A DNA stretch of 64,000 nucleotides from Cornus controversa (lineage: Eukaryota; Streptophyta; Magnoliopsida; Cornales; Cornaceae), in the NCBI GenBank assembly GCA_026545225.1, contig CM048850.1:6741001-6805000 (forward strand), written 5' to 3'. Under the pieces are notes generated by a model. That model did not search any database. It saw nothing but the letters and a program-made list of their open reading frames with translations, and was not told where the DNA came from. Each line of letters opens with the position of its first letter. Positions within the stretch are counted from its first letter, which is position 1. The translations under genes and the position numbers were made by a program. Positions 1-12,654 of the stretch are shown here, one piece after another.

Positions 1-1635
1 TTGGAGTGTGTTTGAATGTGAAAGCATGCTCAATTATCAATGTAGATGATATGGAATATGTAAAGTGTAATGTATGATTTAATTGTCAATATAGAAATGA
101 CATGAAATGTGGAAGATGTGAAATATGTTCAATGTGTATGCATGTGATGTTTAAATGAGAAATTGTATAAACATGATAATTGGATGTTCCCTTGACTTGA
201 GTTACAAATTCACATTGGTATGAACATGTGGGGTGCATCATTGATGGTTTGGTGAGGGTGGTGAACTCAATTGGATTGAGAGCCCTCTTGAATTGGCATA
301 GTATTTCATTATAAATCCATGTGAGACAATTCGGCTTTGGAACCCTGTGGAACGACCCTTAATTGAGGCGGACTAGAATGGAAAAGAATACTCCCTAAAA
401 TGGAGTCCTCCGATAAGGTAAACTGGCTTTGGAACCTCGGTTAGGTGGGATTGGGTGGCCGGTAAAATTGAAACCCAAAAGATGTGTAGAGAGGATGAGG
501 GAGTTGTGCATGTCATATCGTATTTACACGTTGTTTATGATATGGTTGTGATACATGAATATTTGCTTAACATGGTTAAATACAAGTGTATGTTTATGTG
601 AAATTCAAGGAGTGTGCAAAATTGTGTTTTAAACATTCCTACTGAGCGTGTGGTTGCTCATCCCATGAAGATGAACTCTTTTTAGGAAATAGAAAAGAGG
701 TGATGGAGTCTCCCTAATTGTGAATTGGTTCGGAGCGGAGTTAAGTCATTTAAACACCATATTATCACTTTATTTGAATGAATGTCTGGATTGTGGACTA
801 TATGCATGTGAGAAACATGTATTGACCATTTGTGTTCGAGAACATGTATTAATTATATTTTATGATTGTATACGTTTAATTACGCTTTGAAGCATGAATT
901 GTTTATAACTTATAATTTCATACATTGTAAGCATGGTCTCAAGTATGGTAGGATGCTAGACGTTTTAAATGATGAACTCTCATTTATGTTTATTTTCACA
1001 AATATAACTTGTGGGAAATGTTGTGTTGATGAAATGCATTTTATCAATGTCCAAGCATGTATGTATGTTTAATGGCAAAAGAAAGTGTATAAATATAAAA
1101 AATAATGCATAGAGTTGTCCCCTTAAGTTGAGGAGTTTGTGGAGGATGAATTAAGGTTTGAAAATAGTGAGAAACAGGTTCTAGAGAGTTTCAACTGGTT
1201 GAAACATCTATCAGCCGACTGAAATGGTGAGATACCGAACATTTGTATCTGTAGCGTCTGCAGGGACCTGTTTCGGTTGGTTGAAACAACCTTTCAGCTA
1301 ACCAAAAAGCCACTTTTAGCCAACCAAAGCTGGAGGGTAGCCAGCCGATGGATTGCCTAGGTTTCAGCCTAATAATGGGACATCCTTTAACCGACTGAAC
1401 CCTGATTGTGGGCTCATTATGTACTAATTTTGCTTAGAGGATTCATGGGTCCTACATAGGGACTCATTGTGAATAAAATTTAAGCTTCCATTTTGTTACA
1501 ACGATGACGATTGAGGGTTGAATCCAAGTATTCCATATAGGAGACTTGGGTAAGCTTAGAGAGTTGAAATTTAGGAATGTGGGTTTATGACTTAATCACA
1601 CTCAGTTTTCGGGAGTCAAAAATTGAGGCATGACA
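1..1635 (+). repeat. 5' LTR, right-hand portion
   Basis: Aligns along its length with the last 1.6 kb of the 3' LTR (7564-9162) and ends in the same TGACA. The first ~900 bases of this LTR are missing to the left. It contains a block of palindromic words around 1186-1400 (forms of caaccggttgaaac and cagccgactgaaa). No host gene is visible; the 68-residue ORF at 866-1072 is a chance frame. Confidence 0.88.
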
Positions 1636-1637
1636 GA

Positions 1638-1650
1638 TTGGTATCAAAGC
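1638..1650 (+). other. Primer-binding site (initiator Met tRNA type)
   Basis: TTGGTATCAAAGC starts three bases after the 5' LTR and differs at one base from the usual plant retrotransposon PBS TTGGTATCAGAGC, which pairs with the 3' end of initiator tRNA-Met. The G-to-A change fits the general decay of this copy. Confidence 0.75.
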
Positions 1651-2124
1651 ATAGCATGTTGTTAGAGTTTAATTGGGTTTGAATACCTAGGGATGATGTG
1701 TAATGGTTGAGTTACGTGTAGTTTCATGATTGGTTAGAACTTTGAGTTTGATAACCTAGAAACACGTGTACACATGACATAGTTAATATAAGAACTTATG
1801 TGCATGTGAAGTGTGCTTATATGATAATATGCTAAGTACTTATGTGATAACATGTATTATATATATGTGTTGAAATGAAAACATGATTATGTGATAACAT
1901 GAGTATATGTTATGGGTTAACTTAAAAACATATGTTTATGTGATTAAATATGTGTTGAGGAGCATGCTTATATGACACGTGAGAAAATGATAATATGTTG
2001 TTATGTTGTGAAGTTATTTGATCAGGTTGAAAATAAAAAATGTGATAACTTGTTGTGTTGTCCTATATCTTGAATAGACAGAAATATACTACCTAGACGT
2101 CGAGGAGGGGGAATTAGGGGCGGA

Positions 2125-3141
2125 GTGCCCGAGGGAAACTATTTGGTCATTGATATGACCACGACCCTCCGTGTCTTTGTGAGAGCAGCTGCTAACGAGG
2201 TGCAACAACCGGTGGTGCAATCGAAAATGAATGAGGTTGAAAGGAGATTCAAATTCATCACTCGCTTTAAGAAGTTGATGCCTCCAAGCTTTGAGGATAG
2301 TTTGGATCCGTTGATAGTAGAAAATTGGTTGGAACAAGTGGAGAAGTACTTGAAAATGATGTCCACACCCGATATTGGCATGAAAGTCATTCTTGTTACC
2401 TATTTATTTTCGGGTGGAGTGGAACTTTGGTGAAAGTCGGTGAGTGACCGATATGATGTCGAGGCTATGCCATGGGAAGAGTTTAAGACTCTATTCCCTG
2501 AGCATTATTTTCCTAGGCCAAAGAGAAGGACTTTGAGGAAAGAGTTTGAAGATCTTGTTTATGATGGCATGACTATAACAGAGTATGAGAACAAGTTTAT
2601 TTCCCTTTCACACTTCGCACTCGAAGTAGTGAGAGATGGGAAGGAAAAGACGTGGAGGTTCATCAATGGCCTACACCATTTAGTTAGACCATTTGTATCC
2701 ATCTTGGGGTTGAAGGTATATGCCGAGGCGGTTGAGAAGGCCTTGATAACAGAAGTTGAAGTGAAAGATACGCAGGAGAAGAGAGAGACATTGAGGCAAA
2801 GCAAGGCCTTAATAATAGCTTCAGAGGGGCATGCAAAGAAGAAGTTCAAGGGTAGTTCTTCTCATACAATTGGTTCAATGGAACAGCCGATGGCACGTTC
2901 TACACCTACTATTCCCTTGTCCTTAGCATCTACTAGAGTGGAGGAGGTGTACTACAAGTGTAAGCAACCGGGGCACTACAAGTCAGATTGTCCTTCGAGA
3001 GCACCCATGAGAGCACCTTAAAGTCAGCTTATGGGGTAGCCTAGCACAATGACTTGCTTTAGTTGTGGGCAGCAGGGGCACATGAGGAGGGAGTGTCCTC
3101 AGCAGGGCAGAGATACTCGGGGTGGTCAGGGCTCACATTAG
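2125..3141 (+). pseudogene. gag pseudogene of the Tekay-type element
   Basis: Gag coats the RNA genome in the virus-like particle. The capsid-like part shows RFKKLMPPSFEDSLDPLIVENW and MPWEEFKTLFPEHYFP, typical of plant Ty3/gypsy Gag. It is followed in the same frame by two CCHC knuckles: CKQPGHYKSDC (about 2959-2991) and CFSCGQQGHMRREC (about 3055-3096). In-frame stops are TGA at 2431-2433, where a Trp-rich segment is expected, and TAA at 3019-3021 between the knuckles. The first ATG at 2125 is a likely start but is not verified. Confidence 0.85.
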
Positions 3142-3305
3142 AGGTCGGCTCAGACCATTACTACACAATCGAGCTATAGAGCATTCTCTCCACCGTAGCC
3201 AGTTATATCTGCACAGAGTGCGAGACCAGTGAGGGGATTTACCCTTAGTGCATCCACATAGTAGTTAGTTTTTCAGTGGTTAGAGGTATATTTCTAGTGT
3301 ACAAT

Positions 3306-3779
3306 TCTTGGGCACATATATTGATTGATTCATGTGCATCTTATTCATTTATTGCTACATCAATTTCATAGGCTTTGGGGCTTGAGGTTAGTCCTTTGGG
3401 TAAAATAGTTTGTGTTGATACGCTAGTGGGCGGTATAGTAATCCTCGACAAAGTGTGCCGGGAATGTGTTATTGAGATAGCCGAGAGGACACTTGAGTTT
3501 CATTTTATTCTCTTAGATATGAGTAATTTTAACATCATACTTGGGATGGATTGGATGTCGGAGTTTCATGCTACGATAGACTGTTTTAGAGGGAGGGTGA
3601 CGATTGGCACGCTTGAGGGTGATTGCTTTTATTTTGTGGGAGATTGGGGTAACTCCTATACTTCACTATGCTATGGCATTAGCAGTCGAGAGCGACACAA
3701 TTTTATCTTGGCTAGTCTTTTGATCGAGGGAGAGGAGATAGCAAGAGAGGTATACCCGACAGTAGTGTGTGAATTTTAG
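3306..3779 (+). pseudogene. Aspartic protease pseudogene
   Basis: Retroviral-type protease region, which would cut the Gag-Pol polyprotein. The active-site stretch reads ILIDSCASYSFIATS, with Cys where the D-S/T-G triad needs Gly; one G-to-T change explains it. A TAG follows at about 3371, and the frame then continues as ALGLEV to NIILGMDWMSEFHATIDC, the usual flap-distal motif. The missing catalytic Gly and the stop make it inactive. Confidence 0.8.
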
Positions 3780-3796
3780 ATGTCTTTCTGGAGGAT

Positions 3797-5300
3797 TTGA
3801 CAGATTTACCTCCTAAGAGAGAGGTAGAGTTTGGGATTGATCTTATACTTGGTACGTCACCCATTTCTATGGTACCATATCGAACGGCACCAGCAGAGTT
3901 GGTAGAATTAAAGCGCCAATTGGATGATTTGAAAGCTAAAGGCTTTATTAGACCGAGTGCAGGGAGCACCAGTGTTGTTTCCTAAGAAGAAAGATGGTGC
4001 TTTGAGATTGTGCATTGATTATCGAAAGTTGAATCATGTGACAATCAAGAACAAGTATCCATTACCGAGGATAGATGATCTATTTGATCAATTGAAGGGA
4101 GCTTCCTACTTTTCAAAAATTGATTTAAGGATGAGGATATCCACAAAATGGCTTTCCATACGCAGTATGGGCACTATGAATTCCTTGTAATGCCATTCGG
4201 TTTGACTAATGCACCGGCAACATTTATGGATTTGATGAACCACACATTTTATGAGTACCTTGATACTTTTGTGGTAGTGTTTGTGGATGACATACTTGTG
4301 TACTTATCTTCGGAGGAGGAACATGAGTTACATTTGAAGACAAGTTTACAAATCCTTAGAGAGCACTGATTGTACGCTAAGTATGAGAAGTGCGAGTTTT
4401 GGCTCCAAGAGGTGAAATTCCTTGGATATGTTGTTTCTAGAGGTGGAGTATCAGTTGATCCATCTAAGATTGAGGTCGTAATGGGTTGGGAGAGTCCAAA
4501 GAGTCTTTTTGAGATTTGAAGTTTTCTGGTTTGGCTGGCCATTATAGAAGGTTTGTGAAAGATTTCTCTATTATTTCAGCACCAATGACACGAATCACTC
4601 GTAAGGGTGTAAAGTTTGTGTGGAATGAAGTATGTGAGTTAGCCTTTTGTGAATTGAAGAAACGGTTGATTACAACTCCTATTTTGGTATACCCGAGCAT
4701 GGCTTGGGGTATGCGATTTATTGTGATGTTTCGAGGAGCGGTCTAGGTTGCGTGTTGATGCAATGTGACGGAGTAGATGCTTATGGGTCTAGACAATTAA
4801 AGACTCACAAGCATAACTATCCTACGCATGACCTAAAGCTAGTAGTGATCTTTGCTTTGAAAGGGTGGAGACACTACTAGTATGGTGAGAGATTTGAGGT
4901 GTATTCGGATCACAGAAAGTCTCAAGTACCTTTTCTCCCAAAATGACTTGAATATGAGACAGAGGTGATGGGTTGAGTATATGGAGGATTACAATTTCAA
5001 TTTGCAATATCATCCGAGAAAGCAAATGTAGTGGTGGATGCATTAAGCATGAAGTCTCACGGGACTCTAGCTAGCATTGCCATTTTGGAATAGAAAATGA
5101 TGGAAGATTTCTCAGAGTTAGGGTTGTGTTTCAGGGATGATAGTGGGCTAGCTACGTTGTTTAGCTTGATAGCTCAACCTATGCTTGTAAGCAAGGTGAT
5201 CGAGGCACAGAAGAGGGATAGTGTGTTGGAGTCTATTCGCTCACCGATTGTTGGTGGTATGATAGTGGTGGGTTGGACCTTGCATTCCGATGGGGGTCTA
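3797..5300 (+). pseudogene. Reverse transcriptase and RNase H pseudogene
   Basis: RT would copy element RNA into DNA and RNase H would remove the RNA strand. Visible in order: [19 protein letters not shown], then after a frameshift near 3960 [22 protein letters not shown], the [17 protein letters not shown] palm motif, and FVDDILVY (about 4279-4302), which contains the two catalytic Asp. RNase H follows, heavily broken (FSGLAGHYRRFVKDFS then decayed text to about 5090). At least three frame changes and several stops are present. Confidence 0.85.
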
Positions 5301-6625
5301 TGATTTAAAGGGTTAATAGTAGTTCCTTCTAATTGTTGTGATGACGTATTACGGGAATTCCATTATTCTCGTTTTGCAGTTCATCCTGGTGGCATCAAAA
5401 TGTACCATAATGTGAGACGCCAATATTGGTGGTGGGGTATGAATAAAGATATGGCATAGTTTGTGGCGAGATGCCTTACTTGTCAACAAGTAAAGACAGA
5501 ACATCAAAAGCTAGCTGGGTTATTGCAACCATTGCCAGTAGCAGAGTGGAAATGAGAACATATTACCATGGACTTGTGATGAGTCTTCCGAGATCAAACA
5601 AGGGTAATGATACGATTTGGGTTGTTGTGGATAGATTCACCAAAATAATTCACTTCTTGCCTATGAGGTTGAATGATGATGTGAGGAGGCTCAATAAGTA
5701 ATACGTAAAGTAGATTGTAAGATTACATGGGGTTCCAGTATCCATCGTATTGGATAGTGATCCACGGTTCACTTCGAGATTCTGGCAGGGATTCCAAACG
5801 GTTTTGGACACCGAGTTGCACTTTAGCATAACATTTCATCCTCAGACTGACGGACAATTAGAGCATACTATACAGATATTGGAGGATATGCTTCATGCTT
5901 GTATAATTGATTTTAGCGGTGGTTGGGAGGACCATTTGCCACTTGTGGAGTTTGCCTACAACAACAGTTATTAGTCTAGTATTGAGATGGCACCATTTGA
6001 GGCATTGTACGACAAACCTTATAGATCTCCAGTTTGTTGGATTGACGTGGGTGAGACCACAACCTTAGGGCCAGATATTGTGCATGAGACTATAGAAAAG
6101 ATTAAGTTGATTAGGCAGCGATTGTTGACAGTTTAGAGTTGACAAAAGAGCTATACCGATCGGAGGAGGAGACTGTTATCTTTTGAGGTGGGATACTATG
6201 TGTTTTTGAATGTTTCACCATAGAAATGATTGATGTGCATCAGATAGAGTGGCAAGTTGTCACCGAGATACATTGGACCATTTGAGATCTTTGAGTGTGT
6301 TGGTGAGGTGGCCTATAGAATGGCTTTGCCACCACAGTTGAAAAAGGTTCACAACGTATTCTATGTCTCGATGTTGAGGAAATATGAACTTGATTCATCA
6401 CATGTTCTAAGTTGGGTAGACGTTGAGTTCGATGAGGACTTCACCTATGAGGAGAGACTAGTTCAGATTCTTGATGCTAAAGAGTAAGTTCTGTGGGGTA
6501 ACATCATTCCTTTGGTCAAAACTTTGTGACATCATCACAATGTTGAGGAAGCTACTTGGGAACGAGAGTAGGAAGTTCATTCTAGGTATCCAAACTAGTT
6601 TCCTTCAGGTATGGCCTAATTTCAG
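5301..6625 (+). pseudogene. Integrase pseudogene with chromodomain-like tail
   Basis: Integrase would insert the cDNA into the genome. The HHCC region is near 5370-5510 (CLTCQQVKTEHQKLAG in one frame). The core shows VVVDRFTKIIHFLPM with one catalytic Asp, then DSDPRFTSRFWQGF and FHPQTDGQ near 5750-5850. The tail SPRYIGPFEIFECVGEVAYRM and VHNVFYVSMLRKY leads into a divergent chromodomain-like segment (6440-6620), the part that directs chromoviruses to heterochromatin. Stops and two frameshifts inactivate it. Confidence 0.85.
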
Positions 6626-6990
6626 GGACGAAATCCTTTTATGTTGGATAGGTTGTAAGAATTTTCCTTTATTTTCAATTATTGTCATATTAATACTTTA
6701 AATGATTATACATTTATTTTAAATGTAAAATACATGTTTAGAGAACTTATTTGAGGTTTGGGAAAGTTTCCGGATTCGGGTCCGGTTGACCTAGGATACG
6801 GGCCCAGTGGACCCAGAAAATTTGAAAGTGTCGAAATAACTTCAAATTAGGAGGGTAGCTTAAATTAAATAGTTGACGCACTACATAATCAATTTTGTAT
6901 CAATCGGAGTTACGAAACTCAGAAAACAAGTACGAGAAGAAGGTTTAGTAAAAATGTAGCGACATTTTTGTAAATAAGAATAGGTTAGAT

Positions 6991-7000
6991 TCTATAAATA
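6991..7000 (+). promoter_or_regulatory. TATA box of the Tekay-type LTR
   Basis: TCTATAAATA lies about 340 bases into the LTR, upstream of a CA/TC-rich stretch that could hold the start site. The nested solo LTR has the same word on the minus strand near 26898-26908, which supports it as a conserved LTR promoter element. Confidence 0.6.
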
Positions 7001-7051
7001 GCAAAGGGAGAATTCAGCTCTTCAATCTCATTCTCCCAGCAGCCATGAGGG

Positions 7052-7057
7052 ACACAC

Positions 7058-7109
<52 letters not shown>
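7052..7109. repeat. (AC)n(AT)n microsatellite
   Basis: A compound dinucleotide run inside the 3' LTR leader. The 86-residue minus-strand ORF across it is a repeat artefact. Confidence 0.95.
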
Positions 7110-7111
<2 letters not shown>

Positions 7112-9162
7112 ACATCTTCTTCTTCCTTTCTCTATTGATTTTGAGAGACTTAGGTCCATAATTAGAGTTCACTGAAGAAGAAAGAAACGTTCTATATGTC
7201 GAGGGCTTGAGTTTGATTGGTCCAGAATCAATTTCAAAGAAAGTTGGGTTTGGAGAGAATTGGGAAAAATTCATTTGAAAGCTTTTCCAAATTGAGGTAG
7301 GGATGCCTAATTCATAGAATTTAGGATTTTTGTGAGTATATTGGTTGTTAAGTCAACCAATTGGTTATGTGAGATAATTAGATATTTTTCAAAGGTAAGG
7401 CATGCTTAATTATGCCAATTGATGAATTCATTATGCTAGATTGGATAATTTTATGTTCATAATTGCCATAGTTAATTATGAAGCAAGTTGGGATTGAATT
7501 GGGAAAGAATTATGCAAATTCATGTATATTGTGAAGGTGATGCTTATATATTTGATGAAATGCCTTGGAGTGTGTTTGAATGTGAAAGTATGCTCAATTG
7601 TCAATGTAGATGATATAGAATGTGCAAAGTGTAATGTATAATTTAATTGTCAATATAGAAATGACATGAAATGTGGAAAATGTGAAATATGTTCAATGTG
7701 TATGCATGTGATGTTTAAATATGAAATTGTATAAACATGATAATTGGATGTTCCATTGACTTGAGTTGCAAATGCACATTGGTATGAACATGTGGGGTGC
7801 ATCATTGATGGTTTGGTGAGGGTGGTGAGCTCAATTGGGTTGAGAGCCCTCTTAAGGTGGCATAATATTTCATTATAAATCCATGTGGGGTAATCCGGCT
7901 TTGGAACCCTGTAAAGTGATCCTTAATTGGGGTTCTGGACTAGAATAGAAGAGAATACTCCCTAAAATGAAGTCTTTCGATGAGGTAAACTGGCTTTGCA
8001 TCCTTGGTTAGGTGGGATTAAGCGGCCTATAAAATCGAAATCCAATGGATGTGTGGAGAGGATGAGGGAATCGTGCATATCATATCGCATTTACACGTTG
8101 ATTATGATATGATTGTGATATATGGATATTTGCTTAACATGATTAAATGCAAATGTATGTTTATGTGATATTCACGAAACTTACGAAATTGTGTTTTATA
8201 TATTCCTACTGAGTGTATGATTTCTTATCCCATAAGGATTAACTCTTTTCAGGAAATGGAAAAGAGGTGATAGAGTCTCCCCAATTGTGAATTGGTGTGT
8301 AGCGGAGTTGATTCGTTTAAAAACCTTATTATCACTTTATTTGAATGTATATCCGAATTGTGTACTATATGCATGTGACAAACATGTAATGACCATTTTT
8401 TGTTTGAGAACATGTATTAATTATGCATTATGGTTATATACGTTTAATTACGTTTTGAAGCATGAATTGTTTATGACTTATAATTTCATACATTGTAAGC
8501 ATTGTATCAAGTATGTTTATTTCCACATATATAACTTGTGAGAAATGTTGTGTTGATGAATTGCATTTTATCAATGTCTAAGCATGCATGTATGTTTAAT
8601 GGCAAAAAAAAATGTATAAATGCATAAAATAATGCATAGACTTGTCCCATTGAGTTGAGGAGTTTGTGGAGGATAAATTAAGGTTTTAAAACAGTGAAAA
8701 ACATGTTCTGGAGAGTTTCAACCGGTTGAAACATCCATCAGTCGACCAAAATGGTGAGATACCGAACATTTGCATATGTAAAATTTGTAGAGACCTGTTT
8801 CAATCAGTCGAAATAGCCCTTCAGCCGACCGAAAAGTCTCTTTTAGCTGACCGAAGCTAGAAGGTAGCCAGCTGATGGATTGCCCATGTTTCAGCTTGCT
8901 GATGGGACATCATTCAACTGACCAAACCCTAATTGTGGGCTCATTATGTACTGATTTTGCTTAGAGGCTTTATGGGTCCTACATAGGGACTCATGGTGAA
9001 TAAAATTTAAGCTTTCGGTGTGTTATGACGATAACGATTGAGGGTTGAATCCAAGTATTCCATGTAAGAGACTTGGGTAAGCTTAGAGAGTTGAAATTTA
9101 GGAATGTTGGTTTATGACTTAATCAACCTCGATTTTTGGGAGTCGAAAATCGGGGTGTGACA

Positions 9163-10250
9163 AATATACTATGTTTTATATGTGTCTAATGTGCACGTAT
9201 ACATGTATATATCAAAGAATTGTCCAAGTGACCCATACATGGGGTTTGGAGTTACCCAACCATGTTATGGAAGTGGTGAAATTACCCACTAAAAGTATGA
9301 CCGTTGGAGTTATCTAATCATACTAAGGCTAATGCCTAGAAATCAGAGTTGTCCAAAAATCTTGTGACCGTCGGAGTTGTCCACTCACAATGGCAAAACC
9401 AATATATTGTCGGGAATGTATGATTCTTCGGAGTTGTCCAAATCATACGGGTGTCTTCACAGTTGTCCAACACCACATGATTGTCGTAGTTGACCAATCA
9501 TGTCTATGTATCATATTATGACCGAAAAATATGTAAATATCATGATGATTATGTGTTTAACTATTAAGCATAGTGAATGGATTAAATGCATACATGTTGA
9601 ATTGCATTTGCATTAATTTGACATGAGAACATTGAATATGCCATGTAGAATAGCGTTATCGTTATTGCACATCATGTAGGTTGGTGTCGGGTCAATGCCT
9701 AGGTGGGTTGGGGCATTCCTACTGAGCTTGTTGTTTTGCTCACCCCTCTCCCCCAAACTTCTTTACTGATAAGACACCAGTGGTGGACGGAACTTGAATA
9801 GCTAGGTGGAGTTCCTTGTAGCACTTTTGAGATATTTTGAATGTTGTAGATATTGTTATCCATGTCTACTTATGGCATATTGATTTTTGAATCCTCTTAT
9901 GTAAACCATGTGAACAATTTATGAATTTGGAGAAATGTACGAGTAGAACATATGTTTTGGATTCAATGAATGAAATGTATGATTTTAAAGCATTTCATTT
10001 ATGTTTCAATGTTACATGAGTGAAATGAGGATAGAGAACATATTTTTAGGTGAATAAGGTATGTGGTTGAGCAAATGAGAATTCTACAGAATTTGCAGTC
10101 GAGTGATTATGATGCATCGAAATCCCCATGATGCATCAAAAATGCCACGACGATGTATCGTAATAATGTTGAGGAATTGGGTTGAAAATCAGCACATTTC
10201 GCAGGATATAGCGATACATCTACAATGCATCGTAAATTACGATACATCAT
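9163..10250 (+). repeat. Right part of a related Tekay-type LTR (family B)
   Basis: Not part of the preceding element. It aligns, as reverse complement, with parts of the solo LTR at 23523-28681: the segments with spaced GGAGTTGTCCAA words (9220-9510 versus 27290-27545) and the CACCCCTCTCCCCC segment (9740-9760 versus about 24345-24365). The 1-9162 element therefore inserted into a family B LTR. The fragment ends where the Tat LTR begins at 10251. A block of gatgcatcg/gatacatc words occupies 10108-10248. Confidence 0.75.
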
Positions 10251-10719
10251 TGTGGGGGAAAATATTTCCACCAATAAAAGAGGTACACTTATACAGAAGA
10301 AAAGTCAAATATTTTATATGGCATGGTCCAAGTCAGTAAAAGGGAAAGATATGTGGCAACACACGTGGTAAAGGCTCAGCAACTTGTCTCCCAAGTCAAC
10401 AAGAGTTTATTGGAAATAAAATTAGAAAAGAAAAGCAGAATCCTACACACAAAGGAGGACAAATCCAACTGAAACTAGGAGTTCATTGTGTATAAATATA
10501 AGACTTAGGGCAATAGGAAGGGTATCAAGAAATATACGAGCTCGTATCTCTATAATACCTGGAAAAGAATATAAAAACGTATCCTCTCATCTATGGATGT
10601 AGGCCGAATTATGCCAAACTATATAAATCTCGTGTGTCATTATTCTTGCATTTATTTTCTTGAGTGTTCTTTATTCATCATTTGTTTGACTTTTTATTTG
10701 GCAATTTTTTACACCAACA
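10251..10719 (+). repeat. 5' LTR of Tat-1
   Basis: Starts TGTGGGGGAAAATATT and ends ACACCAACA just before a Tat-type PBS. A TATA box TATAAATATA lies at 10491-10500. The bases before it (ATCAT, 10246-10250) would be the left target duplication, but the partner cannot be found because the right end is lost. No second copy of this LTR was found in the window. Confidence 0.7.
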
Positions 10720-10722
10720 CTT

Positions 10723-10740
10723 TGGCACCGTCTGTGGGAA
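10723..10740 (+). other. Primer-binding site of Tat-1
   Basis: TGGCACCGTCTGTGGGAA follows the LTR after three bases. This form of PBS is characteristic of plant Tat-lineage Ty3/gypsy elements. I do not assign the tRNA. Confidence 0.7.
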
Positions 10741-10789
10741 GCGTTCTATTATTTTTCATTGAAAACTTGAAAAATTCGTAGTTATTGTG

Positions 10790-12124
10790 GATACGAGAAG
10801 GAATACTTATGACTTGGCAGATTTGGACAAACCCCTTAAAAATCAAAGGGAGGCACCGTCGATACATGCAAACCTCCAGGAGCCTCTGGCGCAGCCAAAC
10901 GTTCAACAATTAACCCAATAGATCGCTAACCTCCAAGCAAGGGTAGAATGCGTCGAAAGCACGAGAGACCATGGACGACAACGAAACGAATGAGCCGATT
11001 CGAGTAACCACTTATTGAGTGTGTCTCATCACAACCAACCTGTAGGTGGAGATCCACACCTTAGCCATGTCAGTATATATCAGATCAATCCCACATAGTT
11101 CTACCCGGAATGAGGAACCCAGATGCTGTGGGAGATTGATGAACTAAAGGGTAAAAGATCCTACTGTCTAGCCAACCGAGCATTTGTAGCTAGTAGGCTA
11201 ATTGAGTCCCCATTCACAAAAAATATAGTCAGGATCGAAAGGCCAATAGGGTTTACCCCACCTATGTTCGTTACCTTCGAACGAAGAACAGATCTTGTTG
11301 AGCACATCTATTAGTATCAGCAGAAGATGACCCTAGATGCGGAGAACAATGCACTGATGTGCAAAATCTTTCCATCCAGTCTGTTAGGACCAGCGTTGCT
11401 ATCGTTTAAACATCAACCGCCTCGCTCGATCTCGAACTTCGCAAGGCTATGTGAGTTATTCGTCACTCAATACGCTAGAAATCAAGAACGAAGGAGGACA
11501 ATCTCCTCGTTATTCACCATGAGATAGGTTAATGGAGATTTGAAATCCTTTTTGACCCATTTCAATTAGGAGATGTCAATGATAGACCAATACGATCAAA
11601 CTGCGACAGTAGAAGCCTTTAAAATAGTAGTGCTACTTGAGGAAGGTTTTCACAAATCTTTGGTAAAAAGTGTTCTAAGATATATGGGTGATCAAAACTT
11701 TCGGGCTTAGAAGTACAAAAGGATAGAGGAGGATGAAGCTGCCAAGAAACAACGATCAACTTTAATTACTGTGGGACAATAAACAAAGAGCCAGATCGCT
11801 AAGGTGAAGCCACCCAGAGCCGTTCCTTCATCCACTCAAAAACTAGCGAAAAAGCAAAGGGTTGAAGGAAAGATTATCCCACTAAAGGTATCTCTAGCCA
11901 GGTTTTATTATGAGAACAAAAATAAGGGGATCTTCCATTTGCCTCCGGCTATTAGGCAACCCCTAAAACAAATGGATAAGAACAAGTATTGCTTGCTCCA
12001 CAGTGACTTTAGTCGTACTACTAATGAGTGTAGAAGTTTAAGGCAATATGTAGAGGCTCTGATCGCCAAAGGGGGCTTATCAGAATATGTCCTTCGAGAA
12101 GAGCAAGCCAAACTGTCTGATTAG
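10790..12124 (+). pseudogene. gag pseudogene of Tat-1
   Basis: Recognised from KIFPSSLLGPALLSFKHQPPRSISNFARLCELFVTQY and NQERRRTISSLFTM (11350-11525), a Tat-lineage capsid signature. A cysteine/histidine segment YCLLHSDFSRTTNEC at about 11985-12030 replaces a classical CCHC knuckle, as usual in this lineage. In-frame stops near 10919, 11098, 11312, 11567, 11708 and 11780 mostly fall where Gln would fit (CAG or CAA to TAG or TAA). Confidence 0.8.
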
Positions 12125-12199
12125 CCTCAATCGAAGCTGAACAGACAACAGAACCCTACTCCAATTTGGGTCATTAATGCTATTCATGGTCAACTGGCA

Positions 12200-12654
12200 T
12201 CAAATCGAGAAAGCAAATCTAAAATGCAGTCACACCTAAGGAGTGCCTAGAAGGTCCAAAGAATTTGAGAGGTTCACTCAGTGCATAACCACTCAGTTAT
12301 GGTCTCGATCGTCTTCATAAATAAAGATATGAGCAAGATCCAAACACCCCACAAAGACCCCTCTGGTGATCAGTTTCATCATATCCAATTGTGAAGTAAA
12401 AAGAGTCCTGGTTAATGCAAGGAACAGTGCAAATGTTCTAACCTTATAGGCTTTCCAACAGATGGGCCTAGAGGTAGAACGTATCAAGCCAACCGCTGAG
12501 CCACTGGTAGGGTTCGATGGAAGACAGGTCATCCCAACTGGTGTAGTAGAACTCCTAGTGACAGCAGCAGCCAGAACCTTGACTGAATCTTTTGTTATTG
12601 TCGATTTCAACTCTTCATACAATATGATAATGGGAAGAGGTTAGATACACAAAA
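12200..12654 (+). pseudogene. Protease pseudogene of Tat-1, cut by an insertion
   Basis: MGLEVERIKPTAEPLVGFDG through FNSSYNMIMGRG (12462-12641) is the C-terminal half of a Tat-type aspartic protease (the SSYNxIxGR motif). A TAG at 12642-12644 replaces the Trp expected in GRxWIHKM. Coding text stops at 12654, at the edge of the antisense insert. The D-S/T-G active site upstream is not recognisable. Confidence 0.7.

Larger units (their letters stand above)
1..9162 (+). mobile_element. Decayed Ty3/gypsy chromovirus (Tekay/Del type)
   Basis: The order is partial 5' LTR, PBS, gag with two zinc knuckles, protease, RT, RNase H, integrase, chromodomain-like tail, 3' LTR. The first 1.6 kb matches 7564-9162 with scattered substitutions, which makes the two ends LTRs of one element whose left end lies before the window. 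The C-terminal text VHNVFYVSMLRKY followed by FTYEERLVQILD is typical of Tekay/Del chromoviruses. Stops and frameshifts break every domain, so it cannot move by itself. It sits inside a related LTR whose right part follows at 9163; the left part and the target duplication are outside the window. Confidence 0.9.
6654..9162 (+). repeat. 3' LTR, complete (about 2.5 kb)
   Basis: Starts TGTAAGAATTTTCC and ends GGGGTGTGACA, the TG...CA pattern of Tekay-type LTRs. Its last 1.6 kb matches the 5' LTR at 1-1635. The U3 start also aligns with the reversed LTR starts at 27282 and 44931, so a related LTR family is spread over the window. Contents: a TATA box near 6991, an AC/AT microsatellite at 7052-7109 and a palindromic word block at about 8715-8930. 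Confidence 0.88.

Noticed and set aside
6654-9162. Coding function in the large Tekay LTR
   Set aside because: Only short ORFs; the two LTR copies share no conserved frame.
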